A stretch of 64,000 nt of DNA. Source: Yponomeuta sedellus. Its lineage: Eukaryota > Arthropoda > Insecta > Lepidoptera > Yponomeutidae. Every line of letters begins with the position of its first letter. Positions within the stretch are counted from its first letter, which is position 1. The stretch spans positions 2,028,035 to 2,092,034 of the forward strand of contig OW203726.1 of NCBI GenBank assembly GCA_934045075.1, in the 5' to 3' direction. The position numbers and the translations under genes are program-made. Shown here one piece after another: positions 54,466-62,782 of the stretch. A model generated the notes under the pieces. It was not told the origin of the DNA. It saw only the letters and a program-made list of their open reading frames with translations, and did not search any database.

Positions 54466-54944
54466 AGCGCAAAATGAGGTGCTCCGAATTTGTTCCCGAC
54501 ACGAACAAGCCCGTCGTCTACACTTGTGGAAGATGCGCCCTCTTCTACCACGAACATAAGACGCTGCTGGAGCACCTCTTTTGGAGGCATGGCACCAAGA
54601 GCGCTGACTGCTCTACATGCAGTCTGAAGAAGTGGTCCTTCGCCGTCCACATTTGTCATCAGCTGCCATACACGGCACAAAGTGCCAATGTAGGCAGTGG
54701 AGACGTAGTGGACGGCGTCGAAAAGCGCTTTTCGGTGCCGAATGCAGAAGAATCGCTTGAAGACCATTTTTCCCGGCAGACTAAGTACTGCTATTGCGGT
54801 ATGCATATAGAGGGGTCACACATGATTGCCTGTGACAATGAAAGTTGTACCTTCCAGTGGTACCACTTTCATTGCGTAGGCATCAAGGTGGCCCCTCCAG
54901 GTACTTGGTTCTGCCCGGAATGCTCAAAACGGAGGTGATATAAG
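54466..54944 (+). CDS. C2H2-like zinc finger plus ING-type PHD finger protein, 154 aa
   Basis: The coding part is 54,474-54,938. I choose the ATG at 54,474 because it lies six bases after a strong acceptor (CTTTTGTTTCAG, exon from 54,468). The longer reading upstream would need a TTG inside the acceptor. Residues 18-39 form C-x2-C-x12-H-x4-H, and C46/C49 with H59/H62 may form a second finger. Residues 105-150 are a PHD finger with C106, C108, C120, C125, H131, C134, C147 and C150 (Cys4-His-Cys3), ending GTWFCPECSKRR. Y105, M117 and W129 match the aromatic cage by which ING PHD fingers read H3K4me3, so a chromatin role is inferred. The ING N-terminal helix domain is absent, so it is not a normal ING protein. 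Donor-like sites overlap the stop (GAG|GTGATA at 54,935; ATAAG|GTGATT at 54,944). Duplicated exon-like units follow. It is the only plausible host gene in the window, but expression is unproven. Confidence 0.65.
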
Positions 54945-57055
54945 GTGATTGCAGCATTTGTTTCTAATATTAAATTCACATAAAGTTGACAGTGACCTTT
55001 TTCTAATATTAATAATAATTCTTTTAATATACCATTGCACTTGAAAACTTTTAACGAACATGAAGAATATTATTGTTGCGACTGGCCCATACCCTACCCA
55101 AACGCTTAACTATAAATTATTTGGTTTTGCTAGTTGGCTAATTTGGTATTTGCTTTGTTTCAGAGTATGTTGGGGTCTTTGGAAATGATTGGTGTTTGAA
55201 GCAAACACATGATCCAGTTATTTGGTGCTTAGGGTAAGTTCACCGGTAATATTTTTTGTGATTTAATTTTGTCACATCTGTTACTTTGCAAATACCCAGG
55301 ATTTTTGTTTGTCTTGACCATTTTTTTTTCCTTGTTTCATGGTAAGTTTATATTTGTTTCGTTTGTTACAGAACGGGTATGGGGTTTCAAAGTAATTATT
55401 GTTTGAAAAAAGCTCCAGTGTCGTGGTGTATACCGTGGAGGTAATATTGTCATTTAATTCATTTAATTTTCAGATTGTGCATTGTTAACAATTTTTTTAT
55501 TATTTGTTGCAGAACACCCTAGATTTGGCGCTTGATTTTGTATTTGAAGAAAACAAGTTTAGTCGTGTTAAGAATGAGGTAATTTTTCCTGTAATTGTCT
55601 CTTTTCCTTTTTATACACTTAATTTTCCGACAATTGTCAGCTAATTGTAAGTGGTGTTGTATGTTAATTTACTAACTTTTTTTTGTTACAGAACAGTCTG
55701 CAGATTTTGATATCTTTTGTAGTTGACGAAATCACTGGTTTTTATGGCGTGATGATGGGCGGCTGAAAAATTTTGAGCCTAAGTACTTCTAAGAATCACT
55801 AATGACTCGCAATGTGCATCACTAATTGCGCGTATTCTAAGTAGTATAAATACCAAGTTTCATGTTATCATCATCATTACGCTTCTAGTAATTGAACATT
55901 AAACAACACCATGTCTGAGTCATCCGCGCTTTGCACGAAATTGGAGTACAGAGCTGTCATAAAATTCCTCACCAAGAAGAACAAAACGCCGACAAAAATA
56001 TTTGAAGAAATGTCTGCAGTTTATGGACATCTGTTTCGATAATCCTGACGATGTTTTTTCTCGCCTCGTCACTGTCGATGAAACATGGATCCGGCAGTAC
56101 GATCCGGAGTGAAAACAAGAGTCAATGCAATGGATAGCAAAGGGAGAAAAGCCGCCACGGAAATTCAAAGTGGAAAGATCGGCTTCTAAGCTCATGGCCA
56201 CTGTTTTTTGGGATTGCGAAGGAATTTTGTTCATCGACTACCTTTCCAAAAATACTACAATGAACGGAGACTATTACGCCGTATTGTTGACAAAAGTCCG
56301 TCAAGTGGTTGTCGAGAAAAGAAGAGGCAAACTGGCGAAAGGAGTCCTGTTTTTGCAGGACAATGCGCCCGTGCACACTGCCCGAGTTGCGAGACGTGCC
56401 CTCGCCGAAACAGGATTTGAAGAAATCAACCACCCACCCGACAGTCCAGACCTGGCTCCTAGTGATTATTTCCTTTTTTCAAATTTGAAAAAGGACCTCC
56501 GAGGACGAAGATTTTCCAGTGACGAAGAAATGAAGGCGGCCGTAAACGAGCATTTTGAAGGCAAAGACGGCGAATATTTTTTTACCGGGCTCGTATATAA
56601 GGTAATTTTAGCATTTGTTTTTTGGTCCTATTCACACTTGAAAATTGAAGGATAACATTAAAACTTCGTGATGAAATTATCGTTTTGCATTCATGAGCGT
56701 TTATCTATCAAATTATTGGTAAACTGACCAATTGTTATTGACCTTATTTTTAGTTATTAGTTAATAATTATAACCAATTTACGCTGTCGTTGTACCTATA
56801 CAGTAAAATAGTCAAATTAAAGAACTATTTTTGTTGTCTTGAGAATTAGGTAATTTCTCCAGTAATTTTTTATTCTCCTCTTTTTACAATACGAATATTA
56901 TTTACGACAATTGTTAGCCATGTACATTTAAGATTTATGCATTATTATAAACTTCACTGTATTTTTTGTTTCAGAATAGGCTGCGGCTTTTGAGGTGATT
57001 TCAATTCGATGAAAGCAAGAATTCCTGTGGCCTGATATATGAGGTAAGTTTGGTC
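54945..57055 (+). other. Array of duplicated exon-like units behind the PHD exon
   Basis: Acceptor-exon-donor units lie at 55,164-55,233 (70 nt), 55,372-55,440 (69 nt), 55,513-55,578 (66 nt), 55,692 to about 55,766 (ends in a stop) and 56,975-57,043 (69 nt). A relic donor lies at 56,849. Each starts AG|AAC or similar and most end GAG|GTAA. The first two are alignable copies of each other. The introns after 55,578 and 56,849 are alignable too. The third and fourth units are fully open in frame 0 (22 and 24 codons). No frame runs through all units, so they may be untranslated exons, alternative ends or decayed duplicates. Confidence 0.5.
55911..56655 (+). pseudogene. Mariner transposase pseudogene (SETMAR-like), ending in a host-like exon border
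   Basis: The start MSESSALCTKLEYRAVIKFL and helix-turn-helix part is followed by a large deletion near 56,020. The catalytic part continues with TVDETWIRQYDPE, then a TGA, then 56,125-56,600 open: FLQDNAPVH (second D) and SPDLAPSDYFLF (third D), exactly 34 residues apart. The normal last dozen residues are missing. The sequence instead joins TATAAG|GTAATTTTAGCATTTG, which matches the end of the PHD exon and its intron (54,938-54,960). The gene is dead as a transposase, because of the deletion, frameshift and stop. Confidence 0.85.
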
Positions 57056-57319
57056 CTGGCCCTCGGCAAGCCTACTTGCATCTGAAACACAATGTCCCTG
57101 CAGCGTCTAGTATACTCTATAATCTAGTGATCCTATCTAGTGTAAGTAAAGGTGCCTCTGGACGTTACATAAATAATCTCATCACGTAGATGCAAAGGCG
57201 TAGGCTATAATGAAATCAGCACACATGCAACGAAAATATAAAAGAGACACAAATAAGTTGGAAATGAGAAATTTAAATAAAAAATAACCAACAATCCGAC
57301 TGCGGAGCATTAACTACTT
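57056..57319. repeat. Rep-3 in reverse, otherwise unassigned
   Basis: 57,130-57,200 (CCTCTGGACGTTACATAAAT then AATCTCATCACGTAGATGC) is a decayed Rep-3 in reverse. Confidence 0.45.
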
Positions 57320-57762
57320 AAGACGCTTCGGGGTGCTAACTATATAGCGCCACCAATGGAAAGAAAATCATAAGTGGTGTTATATATAATGGTCTGGTAT
57401 TTCGTAACACAGTTTTGTAGCCTACTATGAATACCAAGCAACTATTACTTCACATATGAATAAATGTAAGATACAATGTAAGTGATTTATACTTGTGCTT
57501 ATCTTATCTGAAAGTGAATATGAGAAATCTTAACAACTCGACTATTTTCATAACCTACAGTCTAGAATCAACAACCGAGGACTTGAATAATTTTCCGCCA
57601 AAATCGGCCGTTTCTAGAGAAAATCAATTAGAGTTCTAATATATTAAACCTAGGTTCAAGACTGTAAGTTCAAAAAATAGTTCAGCTGTGAAGATTTCTT
57701 ACGTTCACTTTTTGATAAAAACGTTTTGTAATTGTTTTATGAACTTTTCCATTGGTGGCGCT
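57320..57762. mobile_element. Rep-G foldback, left part (host of the Transib element)
   Basis: GGGGTGCTAACTATATAGCG then CCACCAATGGA at 57,330 is inverted at 57,748-57,762 (TCCATTGGTGGCGCT). The right end continues after the Transib element at 60,707 (GCGCTGGTTAGGGT). Other Rep-G pieces are at 33,610, 48,885 and 50,362. No coding sequence. Confidence 0.65.
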
Positions 57763-57916
57763 CACACTGGTTCCACGCCCTAAGAGTAGCGGTCATAGGG
57801 TTTCGCGATAATAATGACTGTCGTTGTCATAGCTGATTATTATTATTATGGTGTTTTGTAATACTTTAAGCCATAACACAATAAAAAAAAAAACAAAATA
57901 ATCTTAAAAAGCTTAT

Positions 57917-57945
57917 TTTATTTACAAAATTATGCATTTTTATTA
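57917..57945 (-). terminator. Polyadenylation signals of the Transib gene
   Basis: On the minus strand AATAAA occurs at 57,922-57,917 and a second AATAAA just upstream in GTAATAAAAATGC (about 57,946-57,934). Both lie in the A/T-rich 3' untranslated region about 190-215 bases past the stop and inside the element. Confidence 0.65.
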
Positions 57946-58133
57946 CACTTAAAAGAAGGTTTGCAACTTAATAACTATTAAACCTTACTATTTACATTTT
58001 ATATTACAAATAAAGTAAATACTTAACTAACATCTAAGTACAAACACACAATTGGACAAAAAATATTATATTTACATAATAGGAGTTATGTAAAAAATAA
58101 CATAAATACCTATCTTATTTTTTACATTTTTTC

Positions 58134-60444
58134 CTAAACCGACAACAAATTTAATACTTCTTTTGATAGAATAGACTTCTTCTTCTGTGGTAACCTTCTT
58201 AAACTAGAAATATAAGGATCCGAATTAAGGAGAAGTCTATGTATCAAGTCGGTGTTTGTGACAACCCGAGACATTTTCCTCGTGTTGTCACGCCTGAAGA
58301 GTTTGATTAATTTATTGCAAGATTCGGCGGCCTCTTCCGAAAGCTCACCTATTGACAATAATGCGTGTTCAATTACTTCCGACCCATGAATGAGGACCTT
58401 ATGTACAGACGATGGCAAGTTGTACCATGGATAGGTAGCAACAAGTTTACGTGCTGTTTCTAGAGAATACTCTTTAAAAGTGGCGTTATTAATTTTGTAT
58501 CCCGACGAAAGACACTGCAGCAGATTATGACATCTGTCAATAAGGATTTTATCTAATCCAGTAATTTCCGCTGAAACCGCTGAGTTAGAAAAAAACTTTC
58601 TGGCAGTGTTTCCGTCGTTAGATGTGCCACTTCCTCCACTTCGCGGTTTGTCGACTATTAGACCAAGTTTCTGCCTAAACTGTTGCTGCACATGTTGTTT
58701 TTTTTGTGCAAGAAGAGCTTTTTCGTCTGAAGAACGTACCTGCCATTTCTTTATGTCTAATCTATAAGAAACGTGAATTAAATATTCGAAGAATCGGATA
58801 TACGAGTGAAGAGGAGATAGTCCAAATTGATAGGTACCACTATCTGCAGTTTTGCTCAGCGATTTATCAATGTCATTCATCTCTTTTGGAGTTGAACCAC
58901 AAATATAACATCTACTACAAGATGTATCGCTCAGAGCACTGCACACTTTACCATCAACCATGGTTAATTGTAAAGAATGCTGCACTTTTATTTCATATTC
59001 ACCGTGAGTGAAAGAAGTCGGTTGTAAACTATCAATTTTAGTCTTGAAATAAGCTTCTTCTTGCACAGAAAGGTCTTTGGATTCTTTGGCAAATTGGAAT
59101 CGAATAGGCCTACAATACCTGGTGGAAGAAGGGCGCGGATTTTTCCAAACTATTTGATCTGGGTCGGAGGTATTGGACTTACAAACCAATTGAAGAGGAC
59201 AATATGAAGTAACAAACATACTGCCATCATCATCGATACCAGAATCTCCAAAAATCTGTTTATATTCGCTGTGCCCCGTACTCCCATCGAAACCCCATTT
59301 TCCAATCAAAACAAATTCTTTATTAGGGTCAATATTATTCAAAACGGGTTTTTGGGATTCTAGTATCCGGCAAGCAGTATGATCTAACAATGATTGTAAT
59401 TCTACTTCAGCAGATGATTCCGTGATAAACTCTTGCGATGGATAGCACCGCTTCTTAGCTTCTAACACTTTTTGATAAGATGGTAATGCATTAGGTGATT
59501 TTGCATTAACGAAGTCTTTCACCAAAAGATACTGATGTTTAGTCAGTTTTGTCTCATTTATAAGAGACAAGACTTCGTCAGTGCTGAAATTTAAAGATGC
59601 AGCGGCGTTAGATAGACTAGAATCGTCCAACAAAGAATTTATCGCAGAACTGTCTACTTTACTTAACTCTGCAAGCCTGCGGCGTTTTGATCTCTTGCTA
59701 CATTCCTCAAAGTCCTTCCTGTGCTGGTGCTGTTGGGTGCTTGTCGAAGCTTCTGCTGCTGGCCGTTGGGTGTTGTGGCTCCCTACTGTTGCACAAGTTG
59801 GCAGAACGCAAACTTCAATTTCGTTCAGCCAGTCTCCGTACTTAGAGACCATGCGAGAATGGTTGCGCGTGACTTGCTTCCAAATTGCTACCAATCTTGT
59901 ACAAACTTTAGTAACTCTTTTTTCCAAGTCATCAGCAATGTAATTCTCAACATCAGGCAGCAATTGTATTAGGTCTCGAAAAACTCGATGCCAACGCTCC
60001 AGTTCAGATTTGCTGTCTTTAATAGACAGCCAAGTATCTAGTACAAGCATTCTTTTGAAAGAACACTTAATACTAGTACCTAAAACAAAATAAAAATACG
60101 TTAAAAGCGGATCAAAATAGATACATGTTTCGTAGCAAGTGCTACGCGCCTGCTACGCGTTCAGGCGCGCGGCGTAGCACCTGGCTGCACCTTACAGACG
60201 CAGCATGACGCAGCTAAATTTGGAGAGGCCTAGTAGTAGACATTGTAACCCATATTTCTATACCAAATTGAATGGTACAAGTAGGTACAAACATAAGTAA
60301 AAGCTTCAACGTAAAAAATATACAGACATAAATACATAAAAAATGCCACGTTGGCGTAGCACTCTATTTAAAAAAAAAATGTAGAAGGAAAAGGCAAAAT
60401 AGTAAAGTAAATTAATAATACATACCTGTGACTTCAAATTCCAT
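58134..60444 (-). CDS. Transib/RAG1-like transposase, 654 aa, two exons
   Basis: Join 60,444-60,426 with 60,079-58,134. Exon 1 encodes MEFEVT plus one base (CACAG|GTATGT donor). Exon 2 begins after TTTTGTTTTAG and restores Gly, then TSIKCSFKR before the methionine at 60,050. Starting at that methionine would give 638 aa and ignore a perfect splice pair. The protein cuts and joins DNA with a DDE RNase H-like core. By eye it aligns with RAG1 core: D271 (KWGFDGSTGHSEYK, RAG1 D600), D382 (LTMVDGKV, D708), C397/C400 (CYIC, RAG1 zinc pair), H566/H571 (HKVLIH, second zinc pair) and E592 (SEEAAESCNKLIKLFRRDN, E962). GSGTSNDGNTARKFF (around 488-503) is characteristic of the Transib family. A serine/threonine-rich linker with KRSKRRR (about 135-141) may be a nuclear signal. 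There is no RING or other RAG1 N-terminal domain. No stop, frameshift or missing key residue. It could also be a domesticated copy, but paired ends and the duplication favour a transposon. Confidence 0.9.
60080..60425 (-). other. Intron of the Transib transposase gene
   Basis: A 346-nt GT-AG intron (GTATGT...TTTTAG). It contains an internal cluster of GTAGCA/TGCTACG words (60,131-60,181: GCTACGCGCCTGCTACGCG and its near inverse) that can form a hairpin, and another GGCGTAGCAC at 60,353. It is the GC-richest part of the element. Confidence 0.75.
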
Positions 60445-60574
60445 TGTAAAATAGCAGGTCACAGACAAGTTGGAACTTAAACACACGCGTCGCGTCTTGG
60501 GCTAATTAAAGCACTTGGTGATAACAGGTTGATGACTAATTACTTGTGTTCACTTCGGATGCCGAAAAAGGAAT

Positions 60575-60606
60575 GTTGGGAACAATAGATTGCGAAACCT
60601 TTTATA
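60575..60606 (-). promoter_or_regulatory. TATA box of the Transib gene
   Basis: GGGTATAAAAGG on the minus strand (TATAAAAGG at 60,606-60,598). A start about 25-30 bases downstream would fall near 60,572, giving a 5' leader of about 130 bases before the ATG at 60,444. The box lies about 100 bases inside the right end of the element. Confidence 0.6.
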
Positions 60607-60829
60607 CCCTCAGGTAGTATGACAATTAGTGGGTAACTGAGCCAGATATCATGGCTTAGCTCAGTCATTGCCATCCGAGTCCTATGACCTACTACGGTAC
60701 CACCGTGCGCTGGTTAGGGTAATGTATCAATGTAAGTGCGTAATTAATTGCAAGGTATCTAGGTTGGCCCCACGTGGTTAGTAGCTATAGCTTAGCAGTC
60801 GGGCTTTGGGTAAGATAAGAATATTCTTT

Positions 60830-60925
60830 ATTATAAGTATAAATACAGAAACAGCCGTTATAAAAGATAGGATATAATTGGCGACCTTTTTGCTACTAGC
60901 AAATGCTTCCAGGCAACCTTATATT
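60830..60925 (-). repeat. LINE 3' tail
   Basis: AGAATATTCTTTATTATAAG ... GGCGACCTTTTTGCTACTAG then GCTTCCAGGCAACC, in reverse. Confidence 0.6.
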
Positions 60926-61440
60926 GGTCCTTTTGTTTCTTTTTTTTTAGTACAACTGTTTTTTTCTTTTCAGGTGTGACGTCTTCGTTGACTTCGATTG
61001 CTAGTATTTAAGATTTATTGTAAGTTCTATAAGTTGTAAATACTATACATATATATTTTACACATACTTTTCTTATTTCCATCATTATTTTTACTTAATA
61101 ATTTAGCCATATTTATTTTTATTTTTTCTGTTATATTTAGCTTCGCTTTTTTGCTTTTGTTTTAATGTTTAAATTTTTTTCCTTACAATAGGTTGTAAAT
61201 ATTAGTTACATAGCTTGTTCTAACTGTAAATTTAGTTTAAGGTAAGGTTAGTTAGATAGTTAAGGGTACTTATTTTTTTTTAACGTTTATATATTTTTAG
61301 TGTATAATGCATTTAAGTTATGATATTTTGCGTTCCGCCGCCGCTTCCAACCGGTCTTTTTGGAAGTCCATGGAAGAGGCAGTCCAGCAGTGGACTTTTT
61401 GTGGCCGGATGATGATGATGATTTTTGTAAAAGTAATTTA
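60926..61440 (+). repeat. Non-LTR 3' untranslated region with (GAT)n tail
   Basis: An AT-rich 3' UTR ends in GAAGTCCATGGAAGAGGCAG then TCCAGCAGTGGACTTTTTGT and ATGATGATGATG, the stop-proximal and tail signature of another lepidopteran LINE (compare 29,634). Confidence 0.6.
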
Positions 61441-61483
61441 GTTGGTATTTTATGTACTTATATATTTTTTTCGCCATAATTGA

Positions 61484-61661
61484 AAAACTCTGTTAATTTA
61501 GAGCCCAACATAGCAAAAAATCTGATAATTAAGGGCTGAAGTTGTAACAATTATTTCAAAACTGGTAATTAAGGGCTGAAATTGTAAAAACAACTGCAAA
61601 AACTCTGTTACTTAAGGGCTGAATTTGTAAAAACTCTGTTAATTAAGGACCGAAATTGAAA
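61484..61661 (+). repeat. Five-copy short tandem repeat
   Basis: The motif CTGTTAATTAAGGGCTGAAA with TTGTAAAAA recurs near 61,488, 61,521, 61,561, 61,602 and 61,636 with spacing of about 31-41 bases, diverging between copies. Confidence 0.7.
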
Positions 61662-61924
61662 AGAAAGTGAAAATTTTTGCAACTTTAGATAAAATAAATT
61701 TTGGCCTATAATTTTTCAATTTATGATTTTCATTGTCCTCCAACCCCATACTTTCATCCTAATTTATAGTAAAAAATATTACAAATTGGGCTGATCTTTT
61801 CTGAGTGCATTACTTTTCCAAAATCTGTAATACTAGTTAGATACCAGTATCCTGAACTGTTTTGGTAGTCAAGTGTGTTATCCGCTAGACCATGGAAGCA
61901 GACTTACTGTAGTGTATTTCATCT
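61662..61924. other. Unassigned; a tRNA-like scrap at 61,845-61,905
   Basis: In reverse, CTTCCATGGTCTAGCGGATA then ACACACTTGACTACC resembles a SINE head, without a clear B box. Confidence 0.35.
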
Positions 61925-62165
61925 GAAGAAGAAAAACATTTATTATAGCCACAGTACACACGCCACAGTAACAAAACAAACTTAAAACACATTACTAAAT
62001 AACATTTAAAAAAAAGAAAGGAACATTAAAGGTCACGGCGTGTCACTGCCGCTATAAACGGCAACTAACTCAGCCTATGCTGATGGGCAAGCCTTCAGCG
62101 CTGATTTTCAGTCAGTGCCAGGAGGTGTTCCGCGAGCGTTACAGACTGCGGTGTGGTGCAATCAT
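61925..62165 (-). repeat. Copy of the CAGCGCTGAG repeat
   Basis: AACTAACTCAGCCTATGCTG then GGCAAGCCTTCAGCGCTGAT and CAGTCAGTGCCAGGAGG. The left side is a reverse poly(T)-type tail (TTATTATAGCC). Related to 38,986 and 880. Confidence 0.5.
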
Positions 62166-62398
62166 GGGAAATACCATACTGAATAGAATACTTATATGTA
62201 ATAAAGAGTAATAGTTGTATAGAATAGAATACGTAATATGCATACAGAATGAAACAGATACTTAAATAGTTTTAACTAACTGACAAAATAAACTACGGTA
62301 TACACAATGAAAAAACTTACACTAATGAATATGGGTATACCTACGATCAGTTCAAAATTGTAAAACAAATTTATGAATATAGTTAAATAAATAAATAA

Positions 62399-62508
62399 AC
62401 GAACGAACGAACGAACGAAGGAACGAACGAACGAACGAACGAAGGAACGAACGAAGGAACGAACGAAGGAACGAACGAACGAACGAACGAAGGAACGAAC
62501 GAACGAAC
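62399..62508. repeat. (GAAC)n tetranucleotide array
   Basis: GAAC units with GAAG interruptions follow (AAAT)n at 62,385-62,396. The LTR starts immediately after the last GAAC. Confidence 0.95.
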
Positions 62509-62717
62509 TGTTATAGGATATTATTGAAAAGCCTTTTTAAAAAAAAGGACAATTTATTACATGAAACACGAAATACAATAAAAATATTAAATTGGACTGG
62601 CGACCGATTCTGAGGATGGATGTAGGCGAACTAACTGACTTAGGTGATGGCCGCTGAAGGCGGGCATATGCTGATCTGTCGATTCAGCAGTTCTAATTAC
62701 CAGGGCAAGTTATAACA
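62509..62717 (-). mobile_element. 3' LTR of an env-bearing retroelement, 209 bp
   Basis: On the minus strand the LTR begins TGTTATA (62,717) and ends TATAACA (62,509), a perfect 7-bp terminal inverted repeat with canonical TG...CA. An AATAAA signal lies inside (GTAATAAATTG, about 62,555). The neighbouring 4 bases outside are GAAC, so a 4-bp duplication would be hidden in the array. The 5' LTR is outside the window. Confidence 0.85.
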
Positions 62718-62733
62718 GCTCCCCCGAAAAGGA
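62718..62733 (-). other. Polypurine tract
   Basis: On the minus strand CTTTTCGGGGGAGC directly precedes the LTR. A purine-rich run (GGGGGAG) at this position primes plus-strand DNA synthesis in LTR elements. It is short and interrupted by TC, so only moderately convincing. Confidence 0.6.
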
Positions 62734-62782
62734 GTAAACTTAGGGGTTGAAGGTTAAGTTTACGTAATGGTCAAAATATTAC

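Larger units (their letters stand above)
57763..60706 (-). mobile_element. Transib (RAG1-like) DNA transposon, apparently complete
   Basis: A 2,944-bp element. The left end (plus strand, 57,763) is CACACTGGTTCC, followed by GTAGCGGTCATAGGG and AATGACTG. The right end read inward on the minus strand is CACGGTGGTACC, followed by GTAGTAGGTCATAGG and AATGACTG. The same blocks in the same order make these paired inverted ends of about 55-60 bp. The heptamer after the outermost base pair fits the CACNNTG of Transib ends. GCGCT flanks it at 57,758-57,762 and 60,707-60,711, the 5-bp GC-rich duplication typical of Transib. It shares one G with the last base of the right heptamer, so one base was lost there. 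Inside are a promoter, a two-exon transposase gene and polyadenylation signals. It sits in Rep-G. Confidence 0.88.

Noticed and set aside
54459..54473. TTG start giving a 159-aa PHD protein
   Set aside because: These codons lie in a splice acceptor tract (TTTTGTTTCAG); the ATG at 54,474 is the natural start.
56208..56420. Second open frame inside the mariner pseudogene
   Set aside because: Overlapping shadow frame without motif.
58706..59972. Plus-strand open frames of 83-120 codons over the Transib gene
   Set aside because: Shadows on the opposite strand of a well supported coding exon.
58134..60050. Host RAG1 gene or immune recombinase
   Set aside because: No RING or N-terminal RAG1 domains and no RAG2. 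Paired ends and a 5-bp duplication show a transposon. Domestication is possible but unsupported.
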